Position numbers and translations under genes: made by a program
Notes under the pieces: model-generated
Database searches by the model: none
What the model was told of the DNA's origin: nothing
The model's input: the letters and a program-made list of their open reading frames with translations, nothing else
Part shown: positions 1 to 5,029 of the stretch, piece after piece
Layout of the letters: the number at the start of each line of letters is the position of its first letter
Numbering within the stretch: position 1 is the first letter of the stretch
Origin: Rhodoferax sp. OV413
GTDB lineage: Bacteria; Pseudomonadota; Gammaproteobacteria; Burkholderiales; Burkholderiaceae_C
Assembly (NCBI GenBank): GCA_945861195.1
Contig: CAMATS010000154.1
Coordinates: 1-6,000, forward strand
Direction of reading: 5' to 3'
DNA: 6,000 nucleotides

Positions 1-1
1 C

Positions 2-439
2 GCGGCAGTGCCGCTGCTGCAAAAGCAGCCGGGCCTGCGGCTGTTGTTCACCGGCGGAGAGGGTGAACTGCTCGCCACCGGGTTCACCGAAGCCGACCGC
101 GCCGCCTTGTTTTTTGCCAGCATGGGGGTACCGCGAGGACGCCTGGTGATGGAGTCGGCCTCGCGCAATACTTTTGAGAATGCGGTGTTCAGCGCCCGGC
201 TGGCTGGCATCGACACCAAGCAACGCTGGCTGCTGCTGACCTCGGCCTCGCACATGCCCCGCGCCATGGCAACTTTCCAAAAAGCCGGTTGGAACGTGAC
301 ACCCTACCCAGTCGACTACCGCAGTGGCCTGGCCACGCCCCTGACCCAATATTCTTTGGCCGAGGGAGCTCGCAAATGGCATCTGGTGCTGCACGAGCTC
401 CTGGGCTCGCTGGTTTACCAACTCACCGGCCGCGCCTGA
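2..439 (+). CDS. YdcF/SanA/ElyC family protein (DUF218 domain), C-terminal part
   Basis: The reading frame is open from the left edge (about 145 residues visible) and stops at TGA 437-439, so the true start lies outside; the GTG at position 8 is only an internal codon. Visible DUF218 hallmarks in order: the strand and glycine turn LLFTGGEG, then ESASRNTFENA, where the family carries a conserved acidic and SxxTxEN-type motif, then LLTSASHMPRAMATFQKAGW followed by PYPVDY. The tail KWHLVLHELLGSLVYQLTGRA matches the usual C-terminal helix of YdcF-like proteins. Family members are often inner-membrane proteins of roughly 250 residues with N-terminal membrane helices, so about 100 residues are probably missing. 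Relatives such as ElyC and SanA are linked to envelope or peptidoglycan integrity; the biochemical activity is not settled, so no substrate is proposed. The gene converges on the CorC-like gene. Family assignment is firm, function is not. Confidence 0.85.
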   Translation, partial: AAVPLLQKQPGLRLLFTGGEGELLATGFTEADRAALFFASMGVPRGRLVMESASRNTFENAVFSARLAGIDTKQRWLLLTSASHMPRAMATFQKAGWNVTPYPVDYRSGLATPLTQYSLAEGARKWHLVLHELLGSLVYQLTGRA

Positions 440-451
440 CAGCGCAGCAGC

Positions 452-479
452 CGGTGCCACCAAACCGCTTGGTGCGCCG
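452..479. terminator. Hairpin between convergent genes, possible bidirectional terminator
   Basis: Bases 452-463 and 469-479 can pair as an 11-bp GC-rich stem with one bulged C and one G-T wobble, around the 5-base loop ACCGC; the inner part is CACCAA with TTGGTG. It lies in the 51-base gap between the DUF218 stop (439) and the stop of the convergent CorC-like gene (491), the expected place for a shared terminator. No T-run follows on either strand, so intrinsic termination is uncertain. It may instead be a 3'-end stabilising stem or chance pairing in GC-rich DNA. Confidence 0.35.
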
Positions 480-490
480 CACTGGCAGAC

Positions 491-1798
491 TCAGGGCGGG
501 GCGGGTAGCACGGGCAAGGGGGTGGCGAGCAGTTTGTCTATGCGCTTGCCTTCCAGGGCCACCACCTCAAAGCGCCAGCCGACGCACTCAATACGCTCGC
601 CGGCTTGCGGCATTGCGCCAGACACCGACATCAGCAGGCCGGCTACGGTGTTGTAGCGGCCACGGTCTTCTTCCGGTAGATCGTCCAGGCCGAGGCGCAC
701 CTTGAGCTCGCCAACTGGCATCAGGCCGTCGATCAGCCAACTGCCGTCCTCGCGTCGCGTGGCCCAGGCCTCGGTCTGGGCGTCTGGTTGCAGCTCGCCA
801 GTGATGGCCTCGAGCAGGTCAAGCGGGGTCAGCAGGCCCTGCACCGTGCCGTACTCGTCGACAACAAAAACAAAACGCCCGGCACGGGCGCGGAACTGCT
901 CGAGCAGGGCCATGGCGCTGAGGGTCTCAGGCACAAAGGTGGCCGCGGTGGCATGTGGCTCGATCGGACCGGGCGTGGCGGGCCCGAGTTCGAGCAGGCG
1001 CGCCACGCTGATGACGCCCACCACATGCTCGAGCGAGCCCCTGCACACAGGGTACCAGGAGTGGGCGCCCTGCCCAGCGCCGGCGGCCGCGCGTTGCAGG
1101 CTTTGGGCTACCGTGTGCGAGGCATCCAGCCAAGCCATGTCAGCCCGCGGCACCATCAGCGAGGTGAGCGGACGGGCATCGAGCTGAAACACGTTTTGTA
1201 CCATCTGGTGCTCATGCTGCTCGATCAAGCCGGCGTTGACGCCCTCCTCCAGACTGGCGGTAATTTCTTCTTCGGTGACCGCCCGGGCCGCCGTGGTGTC
1301 AATGCGCAGCAGCTTGAGCACGGCCGCCGTGGTGCCAGAAAGCAGGCGCACAAAGGGCTTGGCAGCGGTGGCAAGCCACAGCATGGGCCGAGACACCCAG
1401 CGGGCCACGGGTTCGGGGTAGAGCTGGCCGATGCGCTTGGGCACCAGCTCCCCAAAAATAATGGTGATGAAGGTGATGACGGTAACCACCATGGCGGTGG
1501 CCGATATGGCCGCCGCCTTCTGGCTGACACCCCAGCCCAGCAGCCAGACCGCCACGCCCTCGCTGAAAGCCGCCTCGCCCACAATGCCATTGAGCACGCC
1601 AATAGAGGTGATGCCAACCTGTACAGTAGACAAAAATTGGTTTGGGTTACCTAGCAGGGTGAGTGCCGCCTGGGCCCCTTTGTCACCGGCCTCTGCCATG
1701 GCACCGAGCCGCGCCTTGCGGCTGGCCGCCAGCGCGAGCTCCGACATCGCAAAGACGCCATTGAGCAGGGTCAGAAAAACAATCAGCAGGACATCCAT
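491..1798 (-). CDS. CNNM/CorC (HlyC/CorC) family membrane protein with CBS pair
   Basis: A complete 435-residue protein of the UPF0053 or 'hemolysin family' type, whose characterised relatives (CNNM, CorB/CorC, YtfL, MpfA) act in export or homeostasis of Mg2+ and related cations at the inner membrane. Domains in order: DUF21 transmembrane domain, residues 1 to about 170, with hydrophobic stretches near 2-20, 58-78, 95-116 and 135-160; the early motif NGVFAMSELAL at 13-23; and GELVPKRIG at 116-124, typical of the pore domain. A CBS pair spans about 205-335, including SLMVPRADM (213-221) and FVVDEYGTVQGLLTPLDLLE (311-330). A CorC_HlyC C-terminal domain covers about 345-425. The ATG at 1796-1798 is chosen because it retains the first membrane helix; no convincing Shine-Dalgarno sequence precedes it. 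The gene is divergent from apaH and ends facing the DUF218 gene. The old name 'hemolysin' should not be read as toxin function. Family is certain, the transported ion is inferred. Confidence 0.93.
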   Translation of the reverse strand: MDVLLIVFLTLLNGVFAMSELALAASRKARLGAMAEAGDKGAQAALTLLGNPNQFLSTVQVGITSIGVLNGIVGEAAFSEGVAVWLLGWGVSQKAAAISATAMVVTVITFITIIFGELVPKRIGQLYPEPVARWVSRPMLWLATAAKPFVRLLSGTTAAVLKLLRIDTTAARAVTEEEITASLEEGVNAGLIEQHEHQMVQNVFQLDARPLTSLMVPRADMAWLDASHTVAQSLQRAAAGAGQGAHSWYPVCRGSLEHVVGVISVARLLELGPATPGPIEPHATAATFVPETLSAMALLEQFRARAGRFVFVVDEYGTVQGLLTPLDLLEAITGELQPDAQTEAWATRREDGSWLIDGLMPVGELKVRLGLDDLPEEDRGRYNTVAGLLMSVSGAMPQAGERIECVGWRFEVVALEGKRIDKLLATPLPVLPAPP

Positions 1799-1806
1799 GG
1801 ATCAGC

Positions 1807-1813
1807 GGCGAGA
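1807..1813 (+). promoter_or_regulatory. Ribosome binding site that favours the second ATG of apaH
   Basis: The purine-rich GGCGAGA sits 9 bases before the ATG at 1823 but directly abuts the ATG at 1814. Only the downstream start has normal spacing, and it also gives the family's usual N-terminus, MALYLIGD. The match to the anti-Shine-Dalgarno consensus is modest. Confidence 0.5.
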
Positions 1814-1822
1814 ATGAACACC

Positions 1823-2689
1823 ATGGCACTTTACTTGATTGGCGATGTGCAGGGTTGCGACGCCGCCCTGCAGCGCTTGCTCGACAAGATTGATTTTTCC
1901 CCCAGTCGCGACACGCTTTTCATGCTGGGCGATCTGGTGAACCGGGGGCCAGATTCGGCCCGGGTGCTGCGCCGCCTGATGGGCTACGGCAGCGCCGCTG
2001 AATGCCTGCTGGGCAACCACGACCTGCACCTGCTGGCCTTGGCCCAGGGGGTGCGCCGGCCAAACCGCAGCGACACCATCAGCGATGTGCTTGCAGCCAG
2101 CGACCGGGACGCGCTGCTGGATTGGCTGCGCCGGCAACGCCTGGCCATGCTCGAAGTGATCGATGGCCAGCCGCTGCTGATGGTGCATGCTGGCGTGCTG
2201 CCGGGCTGGACCGCGCAGCAAGCGGTGGCACTGGCAGGCGAAGTGGAAGCGCAGTTGCGCGGAGCCGATGCGGCTGACTTTTTGCACCAGCTCTACGGCG
2301 ACATGCCCGACACCTGGAGCGAGGCCCTGAGCGGCATGGCACGCTGGCGCATGATCGTCAACGCCCTCACCCGCCTGCGTTTTTGCAATGCCCAGAACCG
2401 CATGGAATTTGCCACCAAAGAAAGCGCCGGTGCCGCGCCCCAAGGCTACCTGCCCTGGTTTGATGTACCGGGTAGACAGACCGAAACGGTGACCGTGGCC
2501 TTTGGCCATTGGTCAGCGCTGGGCGCCCTGCAGCGCACCAATCTGCTCGCGCTTGACACCGGCTGCGTATGGGGCGGCTGCCTGAGCGCCCTGCGCTTTT
2601 CGGTGCGCGGTACAGCGCTGGCAGCGCCCAAGCCTCTGGCCGGCGCCCTGATTCAGGTGGCATGTCAAGCGGCACAGCGGCCGGCTTGA
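1823..2689 (+). CDS. apaH: Symmetrical diadenosine tetraphosphatase (Ap4A hydrolase)
   Basis: Cytoplasmic metal-dependent hydrolase that splits Ap4A into two ADP; in enterobacteria it also removes Np4 caps from RNA. From ATG 1823 the product has 288 residues, close to the roughly 280 of E. coli ApaH, and aligns with it throughout. The PPP-phosphoesterase motifs are present: GDVQG (7-11), GDLVNRG (36-42), GNHD (64-67), HAG (122-124) and FGHW (227-230), followed by the ApaH-specific DTGCVWGG (245-252). The first motif has Gln where E. coli has His (GDVHG); I recall this as common in beta- and pseudomonad ApaH, so it is not evidence of inactivity. An ATG three codons upstream (1814) is possible but has poor ribosome-binding spacing. 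There is no apaG or ksgA partner as in E. coli; the gene stands alone, divergent from the CorC-like gene and convergent with rhlE. Confidence 0.96.
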   Translation: MALYLIGDVQGCDAALQRLLDKIDFSPSRDTLFMLGDLVNRGPDSARVLRRLMGYGSAAECLLGNHDLHLLALAQGVRRPNRSDTISDVLAASDRDALLDWLRRQRLAMLEVIDGQPLLMVHAGVLPGWTAQQAVALAGEVEAQLRGADAADFLHQLYGDMPDTWSEALSGMARWRMIVNALTRLRFCNAQNRMEFATKESAGAAPQGYLPWFDVPGRQTETVTVAFGHWSALGALQRTNLLALDTGCVWGGCLSALRFSVRGTALAAPKPLAGALIQVACQAAQRPA

Positions 2690-2710
2690 GCGGGCAGCCG
2701 CGGGGCTCAA
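2686..2710. terminator. Inverted repeat over the two facing stop codons of apaH and rhlE
   Basis: TTGAGC at 2686-2691 and GCTCAA at 2705-2710 form a perfect 6-bp inverted repeat with 13 bases between. Each arm contains one of the stop codons (TGA 2687-2689 for apaH; TCA 2707-2709, read as TGA, for rhlE). An alternative 5-bp stem, CGGCT 2682-2686 with AGCCG 2696-2700, overlaps it. There is no T-run. It may be a weak bidirectional terminator, or simply similar stop contexts facing each other. Confidence 0.25.
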
Positions 2711-4245
2711 TCGCCCTTGAAAAGAGCCGCCACGCGGCGCTTGGGCTTGATGTTGGCTGATATACCTCGGGCACCCGGGCGCGGCGCACTGGCCTCCCAG
2801 GAGGGCGCCGCCTGCTCCGCCGGTGCGGCTTCGTAGGGTTTGTCAAAGAAGGGGTCCCGCGGGGCGCGCGGGGCGTGCACTGGTCGAGCGGCCCGGTCTG
2901 GGCGCAACTGCTGGCCATCGGCGCCAGCCGGCCGGGGGTGGTTGTCTTGCCCGCCGCCCCGCTGGGCTTGGTCGTCGCCCCCGGCGGCATACATGCGCCG
3001 GCCGTCATTGATGCGGCCCTGCCGGCGGATGTCGGGCTGATCCTCATCGAACTCCAGAGCCTCGAGCTCGATTTTGATTTTGATGAGTTTCTCAATGTCT
3101 GCCACCAGCCGGGCATCACTTTTGGTGACAAAGCTGACCGCCAAACCAGAGGCGCCGGCGCGCCCGGTGCGCCCAATGCGGTGCACATAGTCTTCGGCGT
3201 TGAACGGGATATCGAAGTTGAATACCGCCGGCACATCCTTGATATCCAGGCCCCGGGCCGCCACGTCGGTGCACACCAGCAGGTCAACCTCGCCTTTTTT
3301 GAAGGCATCAAGCGCCTTGAGGCGCTCGTCCTGGCTTTTGTCGCCATGCAGGGCGGTGGTGTTGAGGCCCTCGCGCTCCAGCGAGCGGGCCAGGCGGGCG
3401 CAGCCAAGCTTGCTGTTGACAAACACAAAGGCCTGCTTGAGTGCGCGGCTCTTGATGATTTGGTGCAGCGCGTGGCGCTTGTCGTCGTCGCCCAGGCTGT
3501 AAAAATGTTGCTCCACAGTGGAGGCAGTGGCATTCGAGCGCGCCACCTCAATGGTGACGGGGCTTTGCAGGTAGCTGTTGGCCAGGCGTTTGATCTCGGG
3601 CGAAAAGGTGGCCGAGAACAGCAGTGTGGTGCGTTGTTTGGGCAGGTAGCTCAGGATGCGCTGCAGGTCGGGCAAAAAACCGATGTCGAGCATGCGGTCG
3701 GCCTCGTCTAGCACAACATACTCGACCTGCCCCAGCACCGCATTCTTGGCCTCGATGTGGTCGAGCAGCCGCCCGGGGGTGGCCACCAGCACTTCGACGC
3801 CCCTTTTGAGCTCGAGGGTTTGCGGCTTCATGTCGATGCCGCCAAACACCACCGTGCTGCGCAACTGAGTGTGCTGGGCGTAGGCCTTGATGGCCTGGGC
3901 CACCTGGTCAGCGAGCTCCCGGGTGGGCAGCAGCACCAGTGCGCGCACCGGATGGCGGGCCGGCGAGGTGGAGCCGTTTTCGTGTTTGAGCAGGCGCTGC
4001 AGCAGGGGCAAGGCGAAGGCGGCTGTTTTACCGGTGCCGGTTTGCGCCGCACCCATCACATCACGACCTTGTAGCACCACGGGTATGGCCTGGGCCTGAA
4101 TCGGGGTCATGACGGTATAGCCCAACTCTGCCACGGCGCGGGCCAGGGGGGGCGCGAGCTGTAACTGGGCAAAGGCCATGACCGGGGTGTCGGACGCCAG
4201 CTCGGGCGTCGGGTCGAGGATCAAATCAGGGGTCAAATCGGTCAT
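2707..4245 (-). CDS. rhlE: DEAD-box ATP-dependent RNA helicase, RhlE type
   Basis: ATP-dependent RNA unwinding enzyme of the cytoplasm; RhlE-group helicases act in ribosome assembly and mRNA turnover, often in the cold. The 512 residues show every DEAD-box motif in order: Q motif (F25 and GYTVMTPIQ 42-50), motif I AQTGTGKT 67-74, Ia PTRELA 107-112, GG 135-136, Ib TPGR 156-159, II DEAD 180-183, III SAT 211-213, IV region FVFVNSK 273-279, V TDVAARGLDI 326-335 and VI HRIGRTGRAG 355-364. From about 400 a basic, Gly/Pro/Ala/Gln-rich disordered tail follows, ending KPKRRVAALFKGD, the usual end of betaproteobacterial RhlE. ATG 4245 is chosen because GAAGAG lies 9 bases upstream; a TTG codon (4248) directly precedes it. 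The first 22 residues are an unusual extension made of tetrapeptide-like units; ATG 4179 would give the standard MAFAQLQL start but lacks a ribosome binding site. The gene follows dcd on the same strand after a hairpin, so it probably has its own promoter, which I could not locate confidently. Confidence 0.95.
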   Translation of the reverse strand: MTDLTPDLILDPTPELASDTPVMAFAQLQLAPPLARAVAELGYTVMTPIQAQAIPVVLQGRDVMGAAQTGTGKTAAFALPLLQRLLKHENGSTSPARHPVRALVLLPTRELADQVAQAIKAYAQHTQLRSTVVFGGIDMKPQTLELKRGVEVLVATPGRLLDHIEAKNAVLGQVEYVVLDEADRMLDIGFLPDLQRILSYLPKQRTTLLFSATFSPEIKRLANSYLQSPVTIEVARSNATASTVEQHFYSLGDDDKRHALHQIIKSRALKQAFVFVNSKLGCARLARSLEREGLNTTALHGDKSQDERLKALDAFKKGEVDLLVCTDVAARGLDIKDVPAVFNFDIPFNAEDYVHRIGRTGRAGASGLAVSFVTKSDARLVADIEKLIKIKIELEALEFDEDQPDIRRQGRINDGRRMYAAGGDDQAQRGGGQDNHPRPAGADGQQLRPDRAARPVHAPRAPRDPFFDKPYEAAPAEQAAPSWEASAPRPGARGISANIKPKRRVAALFKGD

Positions 4246-4252
4246 CAAAATC
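4221..4252. repeat. Three imperfect 12-bp direct repeats across the rhlE start
   Basis: On the plus strand TCAAATC begins at 4221 and 4233, and the close variant TCAAAATC at 4245, an exact 12-base period. The units continue with AGG, GGT or GGC. The third unit overlaps the start codon. Read on the minus strand the period is four codons, giving the N-terminus MTDL-TPDL-ILDP-TPEL of the helicase. Units are short and diverged, so origin by slippage is an inference. Confidence 0.5.
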
Positions 4253-4267
4253 GGCTCTTCAAAGCCG
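4252..4267 (-). promoter_or_regulatory. Leader hairpin containing the rhlE Shine-Dalgarno sequence
   Basis: In the rhlE mRNA sense, CGGCT (4267-4263) pairs with AGCCG (4256-4252), extended by an inner U-G pair, with loop UGAA. The best ribosome binding site, GAAGAG (4260-4255), is half in the loop and half in the 3' arm. ATTTTG then leads directly into the ATG at 4245. The fold would partly mask the ribosome binding site. The stem is only 5-6 bp, so in vivo relevance is uncertain. Confidence 0.4.
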
Positions 4268-4276
4268 CAGTCAAGT

Positions 4277-4293
4277 GCTATCGATCCGATAGC
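4277..4293. repeat. Perfect 7-bp inverted repeat in the rhlE leader
   Basis: GCTATCG (4277-4283) and CGATAGC (4287-4293) are perfect inverted arms around ATC, centred about 40 bases upstream of the rhlE start. It could be an operator, a leader hairpin, or the core of a dispersed intergenic repeat: GCTATC...GATAGC together with the nearby CAAAATCGGCTCT (4246-4258) resembles a short repeat I recall from many Comamonadaceae intergenic regions. The repeat identification is from memory and unverified. Confidence 0.55.
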
Positions 4294-4332
4294 CGATGTT
4301 GCCCGGGAAATCGGGGCAGCGGGGATTATCGG

Positions 4333-4358
4333 CCATCCGCCCAGGCCTGGGCGGGTGG
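4333..4358 (-). terminator. Long GC-rich palindrome, probable dcd terminator
   Basis: Bases 4333-4345 and 4346-4358 are inverted arms of 13 bp with a single G-T wobble; the central 18 bases, CCGCCCAGGCCTGGGCGG, are a perfect palindrome. It lies 9 bases beyond the dcd stop codon (TGA, plus-strand TCA 4368-4370). It should form a very stable hairpin in dcd mRNA. No U-tract follows on the minus strand, so it would be an atypical intrinsic terminator or a 3'-end protective stem separating dcd from rhlE. Confidence 0.55.
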
Positions 4359-4367
4359 GAAGGGGCT

Positions 4368-4934
4368 TCAGGCCCTGGGCAGCGTCACGCCGCGCTGGCC
4401 CTGGTATTTGCCACCCCGGTCCTTGTAGCTGGTTTCACACACCTCGTCGCTCTCAAAAAACAGCACCTGGGCGCAGCCCTCACCGGCGTAAATCTTGGCC
4501 GGCAGTGGCGTGGTGTTGGAGAACTCGAGGGTCACAAAGCCCTCCCACTCGGGCTCAAAGGGGGTCACGTTGACAATGATGCCGCAGCGGGCATAGGTGC
4601 TTTTGCCCAGGCAGATGGTCAGCACATTGCGCGGTATTCGAAAGTATTCCAGCGTGCGGGCCAGCGCAAAGCTGTTGGGCGGAATGATGCAGACATCCTC
4701 ATGAAAATCAACAAAGCTTTTTTCGTCGAAATTCTTCGGATCGACCACGGTGCTGTGGATGTTGGTGAACACCTTGAACTCGGGCGCGCAGCGGATGTCA
4801 TAGCCGTAGCTGCTGGTGCCGTAAGAAATAATTTTTTTGCCCTCGCGCTCACGAATCTGACCAGGCTCAAAGGGCTCGATCATGCCGGTGGTCTCGGCCA
4901 TGCGGCGTATCCATTTGTCGCTTTTAATGCTCAT
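4368..4934 (-). CDS. dcd: dCTP deaminase
   Basis: Cytoplasmic homotrimeric enzyme converting dCTP to dUTP and ammonia, the main route to dUMP for thymidylate synthesis in proteobacteria. The 188-residue product has the length and sequence of the betaproteobacterial form. Visible motifs: SSYGYDIRCA (41-50), DPKNFDEKSF (65-74), PPNSFALARTLEYFRIP (85-101), GKSTYARCGI (110-119), which corresponds to the E. coli GRSSLAR segment carrying the catalytic Ser and Arg, and VTLEFSN (134-140) with the catalytic Glu at 137. The C-terminal QVLFFESDE and SYKDRGGKYQGQRG complete the nucleotide-binding lid. ATG 4934 is chosen over an in-frame TTG at 4958 because AGGAG lies 10 bases upstream and MSIKSDKWIRRMAE is the standard start; the TTG also falls inside the likely -10 box. 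The enzyme is monofunctional in appearance; nothing suggests a fused dUTPase. The gene is flanked by guaD upstream and rhlE downstream on the same strand. Confidence 0.97.
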   Translation of the reverse strand: MSIKSDKWIRRMAETTGMIEPFEPGQIREREGKKIISYGTSSYGYDIRCAPEFKVFTNIHSTVVDPKNFDEKSFVDFHEDVCIIPPNSFALARTLEYFRIPRNVLTICLGKSTYARCGIIVNVTPFEPEWEGFVTLEFSNTTPLPAKIYAGEGCAQVLFFESDEVCETSYKDRGGKYQGQRGVTLPRA

Positions 4935-4944
4935 GTCAATCAGG

Positions 4945-4949
4945 CTCCT
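4945..4949 (-). promoter_or_regulatory. Ribosome binding site of dcd
   Basis: AGGAG on the minus strand (CTCCT on plus), ending 10 bases before ATG 4934. It fixes the dcd start and rules out the TTG at 4958, which lies upstream of it. Confidence 0.75.
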
Positions 4950-4957
4950 GTCAAACA

Positions 4958-4985
4958 ATTGTAGGGCGGCAGGCCCAGTTGCCAG
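4958..4985 (-). promoter_or_regulatory. Probable sigma70 promoter of dcd
   Basis: On the minus strand, TACAAT (4963-4958) matches the -10 consensus at 5 of 6 bases. CTGGCA (4985-4980) matches the -35 consensus at 4 of 6, with a 16-base spacer. Transcription would begin near 4951, giving a short leader of about 17 bases that contains the AGGAG. The position between guaD and dcd indicates that dcd is transcribed independently. Confidence 0.6.
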
Positions 4986-4990
4986 GCTGC

Positions 4991-5025
4991 TGCAGGCCCA
5001 GCCTGCAAGCCCGGCAGCTGCTGCC
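4991..5025 (-). terminator. Paired GC-rich inverted repeats after guaD, possible terminator
   Basis: TGCAGGC (4991-4997) and GCCTGCA (5001-5007) are perfect 7-bp arms around CCA. A second, smaller repeat, GGCAG (5013-5017) with CTGCC (5021-5025), lies nearer the guaD stop (TGA, plus-strand TCA 5030-5032). Both are on the 3' side of guaD and just upstream of the dcd promoter, the place for a transcript end. No U-tract is present, so the terminator role is inferred from position and symmetry. Confidence 0.4.
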
Positions 5026-5029
5026 AGAT

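Noticed and set aside
788..1654. Long open frame (288 codons) on the plus strand opposite the CorC-like gene
   Set aside because: Its translation is low-complexity, rich in Gly, Arg, His and Gln, with no recognisable domain, while the minus strand encodes a full conserved protein. It is a typical antisense shadow in GC-rich DNA.
1761..1783. Possible apaH promoter TTGAGC with AACAAT
   Set aside because: The spacing is only 11 bases and the match is weak; no credible promoter could be assigned.
491..1798. Hemolysin or toxin function for the HlyC/CorC-type gene
   Set aside because: The name is historical. The domain layout (DUF21, CBS pair, CorC_HlyC) is that of an ion-transport membrane protein.
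1838..1855. Gln in place of His in the first metal motif of ApaH (GDVQG)
   Set aside because: It looked like loss of a metal ligand, but GDxQGC is, as I recall, common in ApaH of beta- and other proteobacteria and all other motifs are intact, so inactivity is not supported.
2367..3551. Open frame of 394 codons on the minus strand overlapping rhlE and apaH
   Set aside because: The product is rich in Ser, Arg, Pro and Ala without domain character and overlaps the conserved RhlE frame. It is a frame-shifted shadow.
2875..3711. Open frame of 278 codons on the plus strand opposite rhlE
   Set aside because: It is antisense to the conserved helicase core, has no family resemblance, and is explained by codon bias.
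4246..4274. Possible rhlE promoter with TTGACT as -35 and ATTTTG 17 bases later as -10
   Set aside because: The -10 matches the consensus at only one base, and transcription would start inside the coding region, removing the ribosome binding site.
4296..4964. Open frame of 222 codons on the plus strand opposite dcd
   Set aside because: It covers the whole of dcd in antisense with no recognisable motif; dcd is unambiguous.
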